Shown here piece after piece: positions 22,358 through 32,951 of a stretch of 64,000 nt of DNA. Position 1 is the first letter of the stretch, and each line of letters opens with the position of its first letter. Source of the stretch: Exserohilum rostratum (Eukaryota > Ascomycota > Dothideomycetes > Pleosporales > Pleosporaceae). Both the position numbers and the translations under genes were made by a program. Below the pieces are notes generated by a model. That model was given only the letters and a program-made list of their open reading frames with translations, was not told the DNA's origin and searched no databases. The DNA is taken from positions 434,001-498,000 of the forward strand of contig CP111156.1 in assembly GCA_026367775.1 (NCBI GenBank). The letters run 5' to 3'.

Positions 22358-22792
22358 GTAGCATGCAATTTGTCAGATGAATCTGGATAACACTAGTCAT
22401 GTTGCTCAAATAGTATCGATAATGTTGTATCCTTCAGAAGATGAAGTTTCGTGAATTGGGCTCTTACACGTGATTGCATGTGAGTACCTAGGCGGCGTTG
22501 CCTCGGGAGCTAACACTAAACAATGCGCTATGCTACCATTCCTCCACTTACAAAAACTGTTTGGGTCATACACTATTTCCGATGAAATGATGATCAAATG
22601 TTAACATGATCACGCCTGTAGAGGGCACGCGCTTAGACGCGTCGGCACGTGCGCGCACCGACAATTTGGACGCTGAATCATAGCGCGAAGATGAGCCCCG
22701 CCATGGGAATCGCGCTGCCTGATGGCCTTGACAGCATCAGCGTGAGATTGAGGGCTGGCTCTTGAATCTGACAGCACAAATCTCAGCGGAAA
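22358..22792. other. Intergenic region, phytase to QTRT2
   Basis: These 435 bp hold no gene. The segment 22620-22690 is rich in CGCG words, with the inverted-like sequence GCGCTTAGACGCGTCGGCACGTGCGCGC. It should include the QTRT2 promoter. Confidence 0.45.
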
Positions 22793-24342
22793 ATGTCTGC
22801 CGGGGCCTCAGCGCAGAAGCTAGATCAATTGCCGGCTGAAATGCTCGAGTTCACGCTGCTCAAGGCGACGGGCTCGCTTGCCCCACGACTCGGCCGCCTG
22901 TCGGTCCCAGGACGCAACAAGATACTGACGCCCGGCTTCATTGGCAGCACATCAAGAGGCGTTATCCCACACATCTCGCAAGACAACTTCCAGAAGAGCC
23001 TCAACGTTGGTGGTGTCTACGTCCCTCTCGAAGACTGTGCGTAACGCTGCCGACTGCTCGTACAGCAGCACGTCGCTAATGCGTTACAGTCGTGGAGAAG
23101 CACCCTCAAAAGACACCGCCAGTGCTCCAGTATGACGTCCCCGAGCCATTGCGTAGCTTCATCGCCCTTCCACCAGACACGCTTCTCGTCCTCGGCGCGC
23201 GTCGCAATCCGCCCATATCGAGCCCTCATGCAAACTCAAACACCCAGGTGAGCCTTCTGACTTCAGTCGGCTTCACTTCTGTCACTTCAGAGTACTATGC
23301 GGCCGCTGCGAGAAAACTACAACCAGACATTGTCGTCGGACTGTCCGATATACCCTTTGGCCAGGACGCAATCAGCCTCAAGCGCAAGGACAAGATGAGC
23401 GACAGAACTGAGGTGTGGTTACGCGATCTGGTTGTCAAGCAAGGCACAATAGGAGATAAGGAAAAGCGCTGGTCTATATTCGCACCTATACTGCCCATTG
23501 AACGTGACCTGCAGTCATGGTACCTCGAACATCTGCTAGACGACATGGTGGATAGCATCAGCGGTGTCGCCATATACGATGCTTACTTATTAGATGACCT
23601 TCCAGATCAGCTGCATCACCTTCCAAGACTATCCTTCCATATCCCAGCCAGCCCACACGAACTACTCCGTCACATCAGTCTAGGCATGGACATCTTCACC
23701 GTACCCTTCCTGAACGATGCGACCGACGCTGGCATAGTCCTCGACTTCTCCTTCCCAGCACCCAAAGATGACGCAAGTTCGAGCACTCGCCGCTCGCTAG
23801 GTATCGACATGTGGAGTGGTGACCACGCTTTGTCCGTCACCCCGCTATCAGAAGGCTGCACTTGCTACGCCTGTACCAGGCACCACCGTGCGTTCCTTCA
23901 GCACCTCCTGGCCGCCAAGGAGATGCTTGGCTGGGTGCTGATCCAGATGCACAACCATGCCATCCTTACCTCCTTCTTCGCTGGCGTACGAGCCTCGATC
24001 GAAGCTGGCACATTCGATGCTGACGTAGCTGCTTTTGAAGCCTACTATGAGCCCACACTACCCGAGAAGACTGGTCAAGGCCCGCGTGTTAGAGGATATC
24101 AATTCAAGAGCGAATCACATGCCAGCAAAGAGAAGAAGAACCCCAAGGCGTTCAAGAAGTTTAGTGGAGAAGAAATACTGAAGCTCAAGGCCGCTCATGG
24201 GCAACAGCCCAATAAGAACCCAGAGACAAGGGATTATATTGATGACGAGGCCCTTGTGGGATTAGTGGGTTTGGAGCATTCCACAATTGACCCCGATCCT
24301 GCAGTACAAGTGGCTGGGTTGCGTCTGGAAGACGACAAGTGA
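22793..24342 (+). CDS. QTRT2: Queuine tRNA-ribosyltransferase accessory subunit 2
   Basis: The CDS is join(22793..23036,23090..24342), 498 aa, with a 53-bp intron (GTGCGT...GCTAAT...ACAG) that joins LED to FVEKHP. It is the non-catalytic partner of eukaryotic tRNA-guanine transglycosylase, which puts queuine into the wobble position of GUN tRNAs; the heterodimer associates with mitochondria. The TIM-barrel core includes GLSDIPFGQ and the zinc-binding signature GCTCYACTRHH at about residue 337, with the downstream His in MHNHAIL completing the ligands. The nucleophilic Asp motif of the catalytic subunit is replaced, as expected for this paralogue. The C terminus carries a Lys-rich extension (about residues 430-498). 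Its presence suggests this fungus salvages queuine. Confidence 0.9.
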
Positions 24343-24520
24343 GCTTGAGCTCTCTGGAATCATACATGATATCGTGCGACTGCATCACCAGACTAATATA
24401 CACTGTCCATGAGACTGCTTCACATTTTCCTCCTTTGCTAACTAACAACCTCACGTTCAAGTTCCTTTGCTCATGGTCTGACGTTGAATGATGGTATTGA
24501 ATGCCATCGTCTGGCTTCCG
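24343..24520. other. QTRT2 3' region
   Basis: This short convergent spacer lies between QTRT2 and the minus-strand secreted-protein candidate. I see nothing beyond 3' UTR-like sequence. Confidence 0.4.
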
Positions 24521-24766
24521 TCACTCGGACGTCCCCTCAGGCGTGCATCCCATGAGATGATCAATGTCCATTCGGAGAAACTTTGCACCAGTGCTGGTCG
24601 CGATGTCGGATATCGAAGATGGTGCTGATGAAATGTTGAGGTAGTCCAATCTGGCGCGCGCGAAAAGACAACCAAACGAGTATGGTGCATCTCCTCGGGT
24701 GGTCGGAAGTGAGTTTGAGAGCCCCACGCAGAGGAAAAGAAGGAGTTGCGCTATCAAACGAAGCAT
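24521..24766 (-). CDS. Candidate small secreted protein, 81 aa
   Basis: From the ATG at 24766 the minus strand encodes 81 aa beginning with a clear signal-peptide profile: a short MLR n-region, a leucine-rich core LIAQLLLFLCVGL, and SNSLP at the cleavage zone. The mature part is about 60 residues, with two cysteines (one in the FGC motif and one in MGCTP) and one N-glycosylation sequon. I do not recognise a family. The open frame extends upstream to 24919 without signal-like features, so the inner ATG is preferred. Gene status is uncertain: there is no conserved domain, and the ORF could be one exon of a larger gene. Confidence 0.35.
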   Translation of the reverse strand: MLRLIAQLLLFLCVGLSNSLPTTRGDAPYSFGCLFARARLDYLNISSAPSSISDIATSTGAKFLRMDIDHLMGCTPEGTSE

Positions 24767-26096
24767 GTTGATGACTTTAGTGTTTGAATAGCGGGGGGCG
24801 CCAGCAACATGGTTGTTGATATAGCTGCGATGACTATCCAGTAGCGCTCGACCTGCTTGTGACGCAACTGGCCTATACGCTTTTGATGTCGAAAACACTA
24901 TACTCGTGTCACAGCGCATGCTCGCTTTGACGCAGTCACTGGGCTTGTATTACATGAAAGCCGTGACGGTACAACAGTTTTGCGGGACGCTCGAGTACAT
25001 CTGGTAAAGGCCATACGGTTTTGAATGTCAAGTCGTATGCGCAAACACTTCCCGAATATCCGCACAGATAGCTATCGAATTGACAGCTGTTGGTGCTTGG
25101 ATGCACGCAGACCTGCCTAACCGTTTCCAACATGCATCGCACTTGTTTGTTCATTAGTATCGTATTTGAATGCATTCGCATTCTGACTCTACAACCAAAG
25201 TACACTGGTTCTCTCAATAAACCTGGAAAACATAGGTTTGAGTATGGTTGGCTGAGGTTTGTAGGGCGGTGACATCGCTACCACTGTGGCTTGCTCGTAG
25301 CAACAATCCTATCCCAAAAAGAGTGCCAGTCTTTCGGAACCCCCGAGCCTTAAAATGGGGAAGTGGCTGGCGAAAAAGTAATGGGCTGAGGGGAATTTGG
25401 TGGGGCCATGCAGAAGCCACCTCTCCTGCCAGGCACCCTTGCCTCGCATCCGGATTTAACTTTCTCTTGTGTTCCCATCACGGGAATATCTTTTTCCCAT
25501 CTCGAAATTACTTCGCGCATGTTGAGAAACTTTCTTTCGATATTGCCTGTAGTATTACGCCAGCATCGCATCCGCAGAGAGTGGCGACGTCGCAGTTGAA
25601 CAATTGGCATGTGAAAACATGTCTCGAGCAAGTCAGCCCCAGATTGCTGTTATCAAGACACTCACGCTCTCCACTTAGCGTTGAGTGCTAGAGATGCCGT
25701 CGACATCGACCCTGCGCCACGGCCAGCATTTGTTGGACCAAGCTCCGCCGGTGCTGATGGCTTCCAGCACCTGACCCATCGCCCTGCCCACGTCAAGTGG
25801 TCAGAACGGCACATTATGAAGGGCCTTTCATCTGAGCCGTCAGCCTTTGTTCACAAGATTGATCTAGATTGCGCTTAGTGGCTGGCTAGAATCTCGTCTA
25901 TGGGTGTTCAGCCACCACTAACGAATGAGGGGCTGATAGTAGCTTCTATTCGAGACAAGGGGCTGCTAGCTGTCACTGTCAGCTCTGCGAAAGTCAACCA
26001 ATTGCTCTGCTAGTTTTGGGGAAATATATTCCGCCATGCCCGCCGCTCAGTTGGGCAGTCAAATGCCACAACCTCGACTCTTCAGGATTGCTCGCG
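24767..26096. other. Intergenic region upstream of flavin monooxygenase
   Basis: Several ORFs up to 147 codons occur (for example 25248-25691), but none starts convincingly or shows a domain. The sequence is of mixed composition with no repeat that I can see. It probably carries the promoter of the monooxygenase gene near 26000-26096. Confidence 0.4.
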
Positions 26097-27881
26097 ATGG
26101 CTAACATTGAGACTTTTGACCTGGTCGTCATTGGCGCAGGCGTACATGGACTTGTCGCCGCCAAAACATATCGCGATGTCCACCGACATACCTCAATCTT
26201 GGTTCTCGACAAGTCCAACTCCATTGGAGGGGTGTGGGCAAAAGAAAGATTATACCCTGGGCTTCACACAAATAACCACTTTCAAACATTCGAGGTACGC
26301 GCATTCCGCACTGCGTGCACTGGGGTCAGGCTGACTCGTGCATAGTTCAGTGACCTTCCCATGGACACCACAAACTTCGATTTGGAAGTGGATCATATTC
26401 CCGGAGAGCATGTCAACAACTACTTACTTGGCTATGCTGAGAAGTTCGATCTAGCCAAGCACGTACGTCTCAGCACCAGCGTCAAGTCAGCGGCGGACCA
26501 AGGATCAGCAGGCTGGCTATTAACCGTCTCACATAATACGGCATCGACAGACAATGAATATCAAATCTCAGCTGCAAGATTGATCATTGCGACCGGATTG
26601 ACGTCTGAACCCTCGATGCCCAACTTACCAGGAAGTGACGTTTTTGGTGCACCGATATACCACTCCAGCGAGTTTGCCCGAGCTGAAAACGGGCTGGGAC
26701 CTTACAAGAAGATTGCTTTACTCGGCGGTGCCAAATTTGCCTGGGATGTCGCACATACGTATGCTTCGGCAGGTGTGGAAGTGGATTGGATTATCCGACA
26801 GTCTGGCCATGGTCCTTGCTGGATGATGCAGCCACGAGCGACGCCATTGAAACTCATTCCAGAGCGCCTTCTACAGACACGCGTGATTACCTGGCTCAGT
26901 CCAATGATCTGGGAGGATGGTTTTTCGTATATCCGCAACTTTTTCAGTCAGCACTGGTTAGGTAGGAAGATCTCGGACGCGGTATTTAACAAATTGGAGC
27001 ATGCCAACTTGACCCACGCCGGCTACGACAATCATCCCGAGACAGCAAAACTCAAACCATGGGACGCGTCGTACTTTGTCGGCACCAACCGCGGCGTACT
27101 CAACTACAAGACCGACATCTTTGAGCTCGTGCGCAATGGCAAGATCAAAGTTCATATTGCCGATATTTCGCAACTATCCGATCACTCAATCCACCTCTCA
27201 ACCGGCGAAGTTCTTGAAGCAGATGTCCTGATCTGTGGAACAGGCTGGAAAGACACACCTCAGCTAGCCTTCCAAACAGACAAAGAACTCGGTCTCCCTG
27301 GCCACGCATCCCCCTCCGCACAAGACCACATCGCCCGCGCTGACGCCCAAATCTTCACCACATGTCCTAGACTGCAAGACCAGCCCACACCACGCAATCC
27401 CGAACCGCTCGCTGATAAGTCTACCGGCCTCGCAAAAGAACCTTATCGACTTTACCGCTTCATGGTGCCACCAGCCTTCCTCCAAAGTCGCACTCTCGCC
27501 TTTGCAGGCGCATACCGCAGTCCCGCTACAACAACAATTGCACAGACACAAGCGCTCTGGATAACTGCTTTCTTCGATAACCGGATACCGTTTTTACGCT
27601 CTGAACCATCCAATTCGCAAGAGGAAATTGCATCTCGCGCAATGTACGAGACTGTGCTGCATACGCAATTCACAAAATGGCGCTATAGCAGGGGGTTTGG
27701 AGCAAGGTTTCCGGAACTATCGTTTGATTGCTTGCCGTATGTGGATTTGTTGCTGAAGGATGTGGGTGTGAAGAATCAGAGGAAGGGGACGTGGTTCAAG
27801 GAGAGGTTTGAGGCGTATTTGCCGAGGGATTATGTGGGGATTGTGGGGGAATATGTTGAGGCGGGGGAAGTGGCGGCTTGA
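26097..27881 (+). CDS. FAD-dependent monooxygenase (FMO/Baeyer-Villiger-like)
   Basis: The CDS is join(26097..26294,26346..27881), 577 aa, with a 51-bp intron (GTACGC...GCATAG). It begins with an FAD-binding Rossmann fold: GAGVHG at residues 13-18, then an acidic strand end (LDKSNSIGGVWA) and the FMO-type LYPGLHTNN segment. A second nucleotide-binding region (LLGGAKFAWDVAH) departs from the GxGxxG pattern. The FMO signature FxGxxxH is changed to FGAPIYHSSEF. A late CGTGW-type FAD-contact motif (ICGTGWKDT) is present. Such proteins hydroxylate or oxygenate small molecules and often belong to secondary metabolism. No backbone synthase is in the window, so the substrate is unknown. ATG at 26097 is the only start in frame close to the Rossmann motif. 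Confidence 0.85.
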
Positions 27882-27980
27882 GGTGGTAGTGAGTTTCAGG
27901 GCGCCCTGGTGCTATATCATGATTCTATTATTCGTACAGTTTTCTTCTTAGACACCCTGTCGGAGCTTTTGGGTATTAGC

Positions 27981-29270
27981 CTACAATTGCATGCTCAGAT
28001 CCATGGCAACTGGATTTCCTCCACCGTAAACTCCGAAACGGACATCCAGTGTCCTGATCATTCTGCTCCTGAGCTCCTTTTGTGGCCATCCTTCACTAGG
28101 AAGACGTACCTTTTTGTCTCCCCTCAGTAGCGTCGGCACCGATACGTTCTTGCCAGTCGTATGGTCCACGTACCCATACAGCATGAAGTCAACATAATAC
28201 TGTTGCACATGCAGCCCTCGCCTAATACCCTCTGCAATCACCATATCAACCGCATACTGCATCTTCCTCCCATCGTGACGCCAGCCCTCGCGCGCCAAGA
28301 GACCACGACCGACTTCATCGCCCTCCTCGGCATCTGCCATCTCCCCAATCCAAGGCTGCTCCTCTAGATCCAAATCCTCAATCCCATACGTATTAATCAT
28401 AACCTCAGCCATGACATCGTAATCTAGCCTTGTTTTGCCACTCAGCACTCTCCACAGCGCACTCAGACTACGCTGGCAAAGTAGCAAGTGCCCCAACGTG
28501 CACGCGCCGTTTCCCAGCACCGGATCTGCAAACCGCATGTCGAGCTTGACAAGGAAAAGCTGAAACAAAACGATATCCCTATCCGTCCAAATCTCTTTAT
28601 CACGAAGAAACGACTGTCGCAACTTCGTAGTATTACTCTCCATCAACACCCAAAACTTCATCAGCGACCCTTCACACGCAGCAGGAACACGATGCCCCTC
28701 CATAGCCAACACAGTAAGTATACACCTCACGATATTCTGCCGATGCAATATCATGCCCAGCCACTGGAACCCCGGAACATCGCGCGCAAGCCACTGGCGG
28801 TCGTCCATGGGCCGCAACATGGGATCCGAAATGCACAAGCGCGGATACAGTGTCCAGGTGAAGATGTGGCCGGCGAGCGGGGCATGGTACCGAGCGTAGT
28901 CGTGGATGAGGGAGACGCTGTATTTGTTGAGGCGGTAGTGGAATTCCTTGTCGATGGCGTAGAGGTCGGTGATTGTGGGGTAGGGGAGTCGGAGTGCGAA
29001 TTGGAAGAAGAGGTTTGGGTGGCGGAGGATGGCTTTGTAGATGTTGAAGGGTGGGCTGTTTTTACTGCATGGAGTGACTTGAGGGGTGAGAGGGATGTTG
29101 AGGCCCCAGTGCTTGGCGGCGATGTTGCGCCGGCGGTGGTGGTGCCGGCGGAGGATGCGGGGTGAGGTGTTGGAAGGAAGATTTGGTAGTTGAAGACTTG
29201 ATGAAGACGATGAGGTATCTTCAGCTGGTCGCTTGTTGTTAGCTCGTATGTTGAGCGCGTTGGCATCCAT
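27981..29270 (-). CDS. Conserved-looking fungal protein of unknown function, 429 aa
   Basis: A single-exon minus ORF of 429 codons from the ATG at 29270. The first 60 residues are low complexity (serine run, then RILRRHHHRRR), after which the chain looks globular, with Trp- and Leu-rich helices and no recognised domain. A motif-like stretch runs FQWLGMILHRQNIVRC in the middle, and the end holds a VDMVIAEGIRRGLHVQQYYVDFMLYGY segment split across helices. There is no signal peptide or clear membrane segment. The length and codon pattern support a real gene, and in many ascomycetes such F-box-adjacent proteins of unknown role are common, but that link is inference. It converges with the monooxygenase gene, with 99 bp between stops. 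Confidence 0.75.
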   Translation of the reverse strand: MDANALNIRANNKRPAEDTSSSSSSLQLPNLPSNTSPRILRRHHHRRRNIAAKHWGLNIPLTPQVTPCSKNSPPFNIYKAILRHPNLFFQFALRLPYPTITDLYAIDKEFHYRLNKYSVSLIHDYARYHAPLAGHIFTWTLYPRLCISDPMLRPMDDRQWLARDVPGFQWLGMILHRQNIVRCILTVLAMEGHRVPAACEGSLMKFWVLMESNTTKLRQSFLRDKEIWTDRDIVLFQLFLVKLDMRFADPVLGNGACTLGHLLLCQRSLSALWRVLSGKTRLDYDVMAEVMINTYGIEDLDLEEQPWIGEMADAEEGDEVGRGLLAREGWRHDGRKMQYAVDMVIAEGIRRGLHVQQYYVDFMLYGYVDHTTGKNVSVPTLLRGDKKVRLPSEGWPQKELRSRMIRTLDVRFGVYGGGNPVAMDLSMQL

Positions 29271-30240
29271 TTTTTTTTTGTTGGATTGTTTGGTGTTGCA
29301 GACTTGGTTAGCAGTCTGGTCAATCCAAGCGATCAGACGCAGTGACCATACAGTGGCAAGTTTGAGTGAAGGCAAAATGATTACTATCGTTCGAGTGAGT
29401 GGTGATCAAGTGCAAAATTTTAGAATGGGAGCTGATATGGCGGGTGTTTGCGCAGTCACCACTGCACGACACATTGAACTGACTACTTTTGATTGGTTCA
29501 ATCTCACCAAATTGTTAATAATGCGAATACTTTAAAGGCTTTTTTCTATATAACAACACTGCAATAGGTAGGAGGATAAAGTAATACAGAAGTGCCTATT
29601 CGTGCACTAAACGTTGGGATAGGTCCGTTGAGTGTCTTCGAGTACCACGGTTCTTGAAGGTAGGCGAGATTTATTTGAAGAGTCACACTCTAACAACACA
29701 TTGAACCCTTGGTTTGTATGAATGCATGGCATCCAAGTATTACACGCTGTAACTTTTCAGTCTTGGTACGCGCTTCATTGTCTGTACAACCATGTGGAAT
29801 ATGCATGCATGTTGATAATCAAAATCTTGGATAAGTGAAAGTGAGAGCACGTGTGTAATCGCACGTGAAGAAGCTTCCAAAAAGGGTATAGACTACTACC
29901 AGGGCCCGCCGACGTCATTGGCCAGTGCCCCTCCTTGCAACCCCCGCGGCCCTTGATTGCTCGTCCCTGCATAATTTCGATAGCGCCAGCCAAAATCGCG
30001 TTCTTCACACCCTCTTACCAACAACGGGTCTTCTCCGGCTCGACTAGAGACACACTGCAACGCTGTCGCCTGGTCAATGCAAGCTTGATGACTTTGTGAG
30101 CCTTTCTTTGCCAATCTCCTTCTCTATCACCTGCTGACGGGCACGCGCAGCATCTTGTACAACACATCCATCTAGGCAGCAAACTCACCAAGGCTATATA
30201 GAGCGATCTGCACCCATATCCCCACAAAATATCTCGCATC
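29271..30240. other. Divergent intergenic region with paired E-boxes
   Basis: This lies between divergent genes at 29270 and 30241. Two CACGTG hexamers at 29848-29853 and 29862-29867 are separated by 8 bp, a spacing and symmetry that could bind bHLH factors. A T9 run lies just upstream of the minus-strand start codon. I see no gene. Confidence 0.5.
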
Positions 30241-32201
30241 ATGACTTCAGCTTTGTTTAGCAGCGCCAAATCGACGCTGCCCAACGAACTGGCCCTTCTC
30301 GTACTCGATCACCTGGAAGACAACAACAAAGCGCTATGTTCGCTCGCGCAGACATGTCGCGCCATGCAGGATCTGGCCGAGGAGAAACTTTACAAGACGG
30401 TCGAACTTCTCTCTGTAAAAAATCTTCACGCTATTATTTCGGCCTTTACGCTGCGTCGCCAGCGTGTGCGTGCGGTTCAAACACTGAAAATCTTGTACCA
30501 GTACCAACCCGGCGACCTAAAAGATAGCGATGAACTGAGGGCTACATTTAACGAATGTGTCGCTGATATGGTCAACCTGCGAGATTGGCATATCGAAAGC
30601 CCGTACGACAACTTCCACTGGGAAGGTGCCGGCGGTGAGGCCTGGGTAGAGGGTGATATGCAGCGTTTCCGGCGTGCCCTTGACACTGCATGCGCAGAGG
30701 GTCCTAAGGAAGCAGAAATGATTCTCGCGCAGCGCCGCCTAGGACATGATATCGAGCGGACTGTTGGCCTAGCTTTGCTAGAGCGCTTGACTATCCATTC
30801 ACATGGCGCTGACACGGACTTTTGGGACTTTAATGGTTTTCACTGTCTCTTTCAACACCCTACCCTCCGGCACTTGCACATCTCCTGTGTTGCATTTCCA
30901 GATGCAGAAATCCCACAACTTGCCTCGCATGCTGGCAAGACCCCCTTGGCAACACTATACTTTGACGAGTGCGAGCTTCAGCCCAAGAGTCTGCTCAGTA
31001 TACTTCGCACGCCAGCACGGCTCAAGTCACTTACTCTCGGTGAGAACGTCTTCAATGTCAACCGGTCGCGAGGTCCCAAACCGCTCTTGTCAAGAAATCC
31101 AAACGCGTCACTGAAGGCTCTATCAGCTGTTGCGCATTCACTGGAGAGTCTGACACATCTTGACCCTGGATGGCATCTAGATACGAGCCCGCACATTCTC
31201 CGTAGCGTTCGGCCCACTGGAGAGGGCATGCGTAACTTTCACGCTCTGAAATATATGGAGTGCGATACTACTTCATTGCTACATCAAGCAATCATCATGA
31301 ACCGCGACCTAGCGCCCCCTAAGCTTGAAACACTCCGAATCCGCCGACATTGGGACGTTCCCGTCGACTTTTGGGATCACCCACCGGACTTTGACCGCTA
31401 CGCTTCACTTCCATCCCTTGAGACTCTCGAGCTGATGCAATCCTCATATATCTGGTAAGTTCCAAATCTGCTTCACATCTAGGGTGTAATCACTTCTGGC
31501 ATAAAACACTTACTGACTTGTTCTGTGCGGCATATAGGCTTGATCTGTCTGAGCCAACCTATATTTGCAGTCCTGAGGCCCTTCGCAATCGTCACGCAAA
31601 AGCATACAAGCTCTCCAAGGCTGGCATCAATCTCCGGATGTTAATTGAATTACACAAAAGCCCTAACCTGATACCTCCATATCTTCACAACGAACGAGTT
31701 CCGATAGTCCACTGTGTTTACGATGCCAAGGCGGTGGGCTTTTATCGACACATAGACAATGGAGAAGATGCACCGCCCATAGAGGACACCTCTAAACTTA
31801 GTGAAGCGCCTCCAGAGACGGATCAACTGGGAGATGGCGACATCACCAGACTACAAAATGAGACCCGCCGTGGTCTGCGCCTCCTCAGGCACAAGTTTGT
31901 GCGCCCCAGTCGACGGTTGGCATTTATGGAGATGTTCGATACGGATGAAGAAGATGAAGCACTAGCTGAAACTGACGATGAGTTTGAAGTGGATGACCTC
32001 GACGAAGAAGAAGACATGGAGCTCGATATGGAGCTTGATGAAGAGGATGACTTTATGGACGACGAGGGCATGCAGTTTTTCGAGCATGACGGGCAGTTTT
32101 ATGTTACCATGTGGGAGACAGCTAGTGAGGATGAAGATGACGAAGAGGAGATGCATGATGCGGTGGAGACTCAAGAGGCGCATAACCACAATCATGAGTG
32201 A
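30241..32201 (+). CDS. F-box protein with acidic C terminus
   Basis: The CDS is join(30241..31454,31538..32201), 625 aa, with an 83-bp intron (GTAAGT...CATATAG). An N-terminal F-box is visible at about residues 13-55 (LPNELALLVLDHL and the CSLAQTCRAM helix), the module that binds Skp1 in SCF ubiquitin ligases. It is followed by leucine-rich segments, about residues 180-400, that would form the substrate-binding surface. The last 110 residues are extremely acidic, with long Asp/Glu runs broken by Met, ending in a His/Asn tail. The target is unknown. ATG opens directly after a long C/A-rich leader; the splice restores SSYIWLDLSEPTYI. Confidence 0.85.
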
Positions 32202-32568
32202 GGGGTTGTAATGGCATTTGGATATCACGGTTCGGCAAATTTGAGATGTTATCGAGTTAATTTGGTTGAGATGTAGGTCAATCGATAGTATCATGGATGG
32301 CTGGCATCAATCTACAGCATTATGCGACCTCGTCTGTGGGTATACATTTGTGTTGATGGGCTCCGTGCAGTATGCCACATCGACAAGTGCCTCTGAGCAT
32401 CTTATTGGTGTAAAAAAAAAAAGTCCCAAAACGCCGGGTATGTTAAATGCCCATATGTGCCCATCATCAAAAGGCATGACAAAAGAAATACTGCGACACC
32501 ACGTTAGCCTACACACGTCTATAGGGACTAAGTCAAGGAATTACCCACCAAAAGCTAAGAAGCGAAGC
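32202..32568. other. Convergent intergenic region
   Basis: This is the 3' region of the F-box gene and of the small minus-strand gene. It has an A10 run near 32411-32421. I see no gene. Confidence 0.4.
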
Positions 32569-32951
32569 TCATTTCGGAACACCGAGGTACTGCGACGAAC
32601 AATACGCACTCGCCCTATGCAGCCGTTAGCATACCATGCACTCTATTCCCAATTCGGTAATTGTGCACATGACTCTTTAGCAACACCGTGTACCAAGGTA
32701 CCGGGTGCATAGTACAGAAAACAAAAGAGAAAGACTATTTTCGTCTCGCATAAAACGTACTTTGTCATGTAACTTCCATCTGCTTTAGCCCTCCTTGTCT
32801 CCAGTAGCGGTGGTACAAACGGCAGTGCAAGCGCAGATACTACGTAGCTGGTTGCGAGTGTGGCCTTGAGACGGTAGTGTGGGTCGTGTGGGATGCGTGT
32901 TGAGTAGCGGCGGATGTTCGCAACGGTGTGTGTTGAGAGAGCCATTTTCAT
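32569..32951 (-). CDS. Candidate small single-span membrane protein
   Basis: The minus strand from the ATG at 32951 encodes an Arg/Ser-containing N terminus (THTVANIRRYSTRIP) that resembles a mitochondrial presequence, followed by one hydrophobic segment (TSYVVSALALPFVPPLL) and a basic ETRRAKADGSYM tail. Read without splicing, the frame gives 102 aa and ends at 32643. A GTACGT donor at 32760 and a GCTAAC...GCATAG acceptor at 32615 allow a model complement(join(32569..32614,32761..32951)) of 78 aa that ends just after LGVPK. The 146-bp intron is longer than most here, so the 3' end is uncertain. I do not recognise the family; a mitochondrial inner-membrane role is a guess. Confidence 0.45.

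Noticed and set aside
25248..25691. 147-aa plus ORF in the spacer before the flavin monooxygenase
   Set aside because: It starts at a non-ATG codon, has no domain or splice logic, and lacks the codon pattern of nearby genes.
31823..32071. Serine-rich minus ORF opposite the acidic tail of the F-box protein
   Set aside because: Antisense of GAT/GAA codon runs gives serine-rich reading; no independent support.
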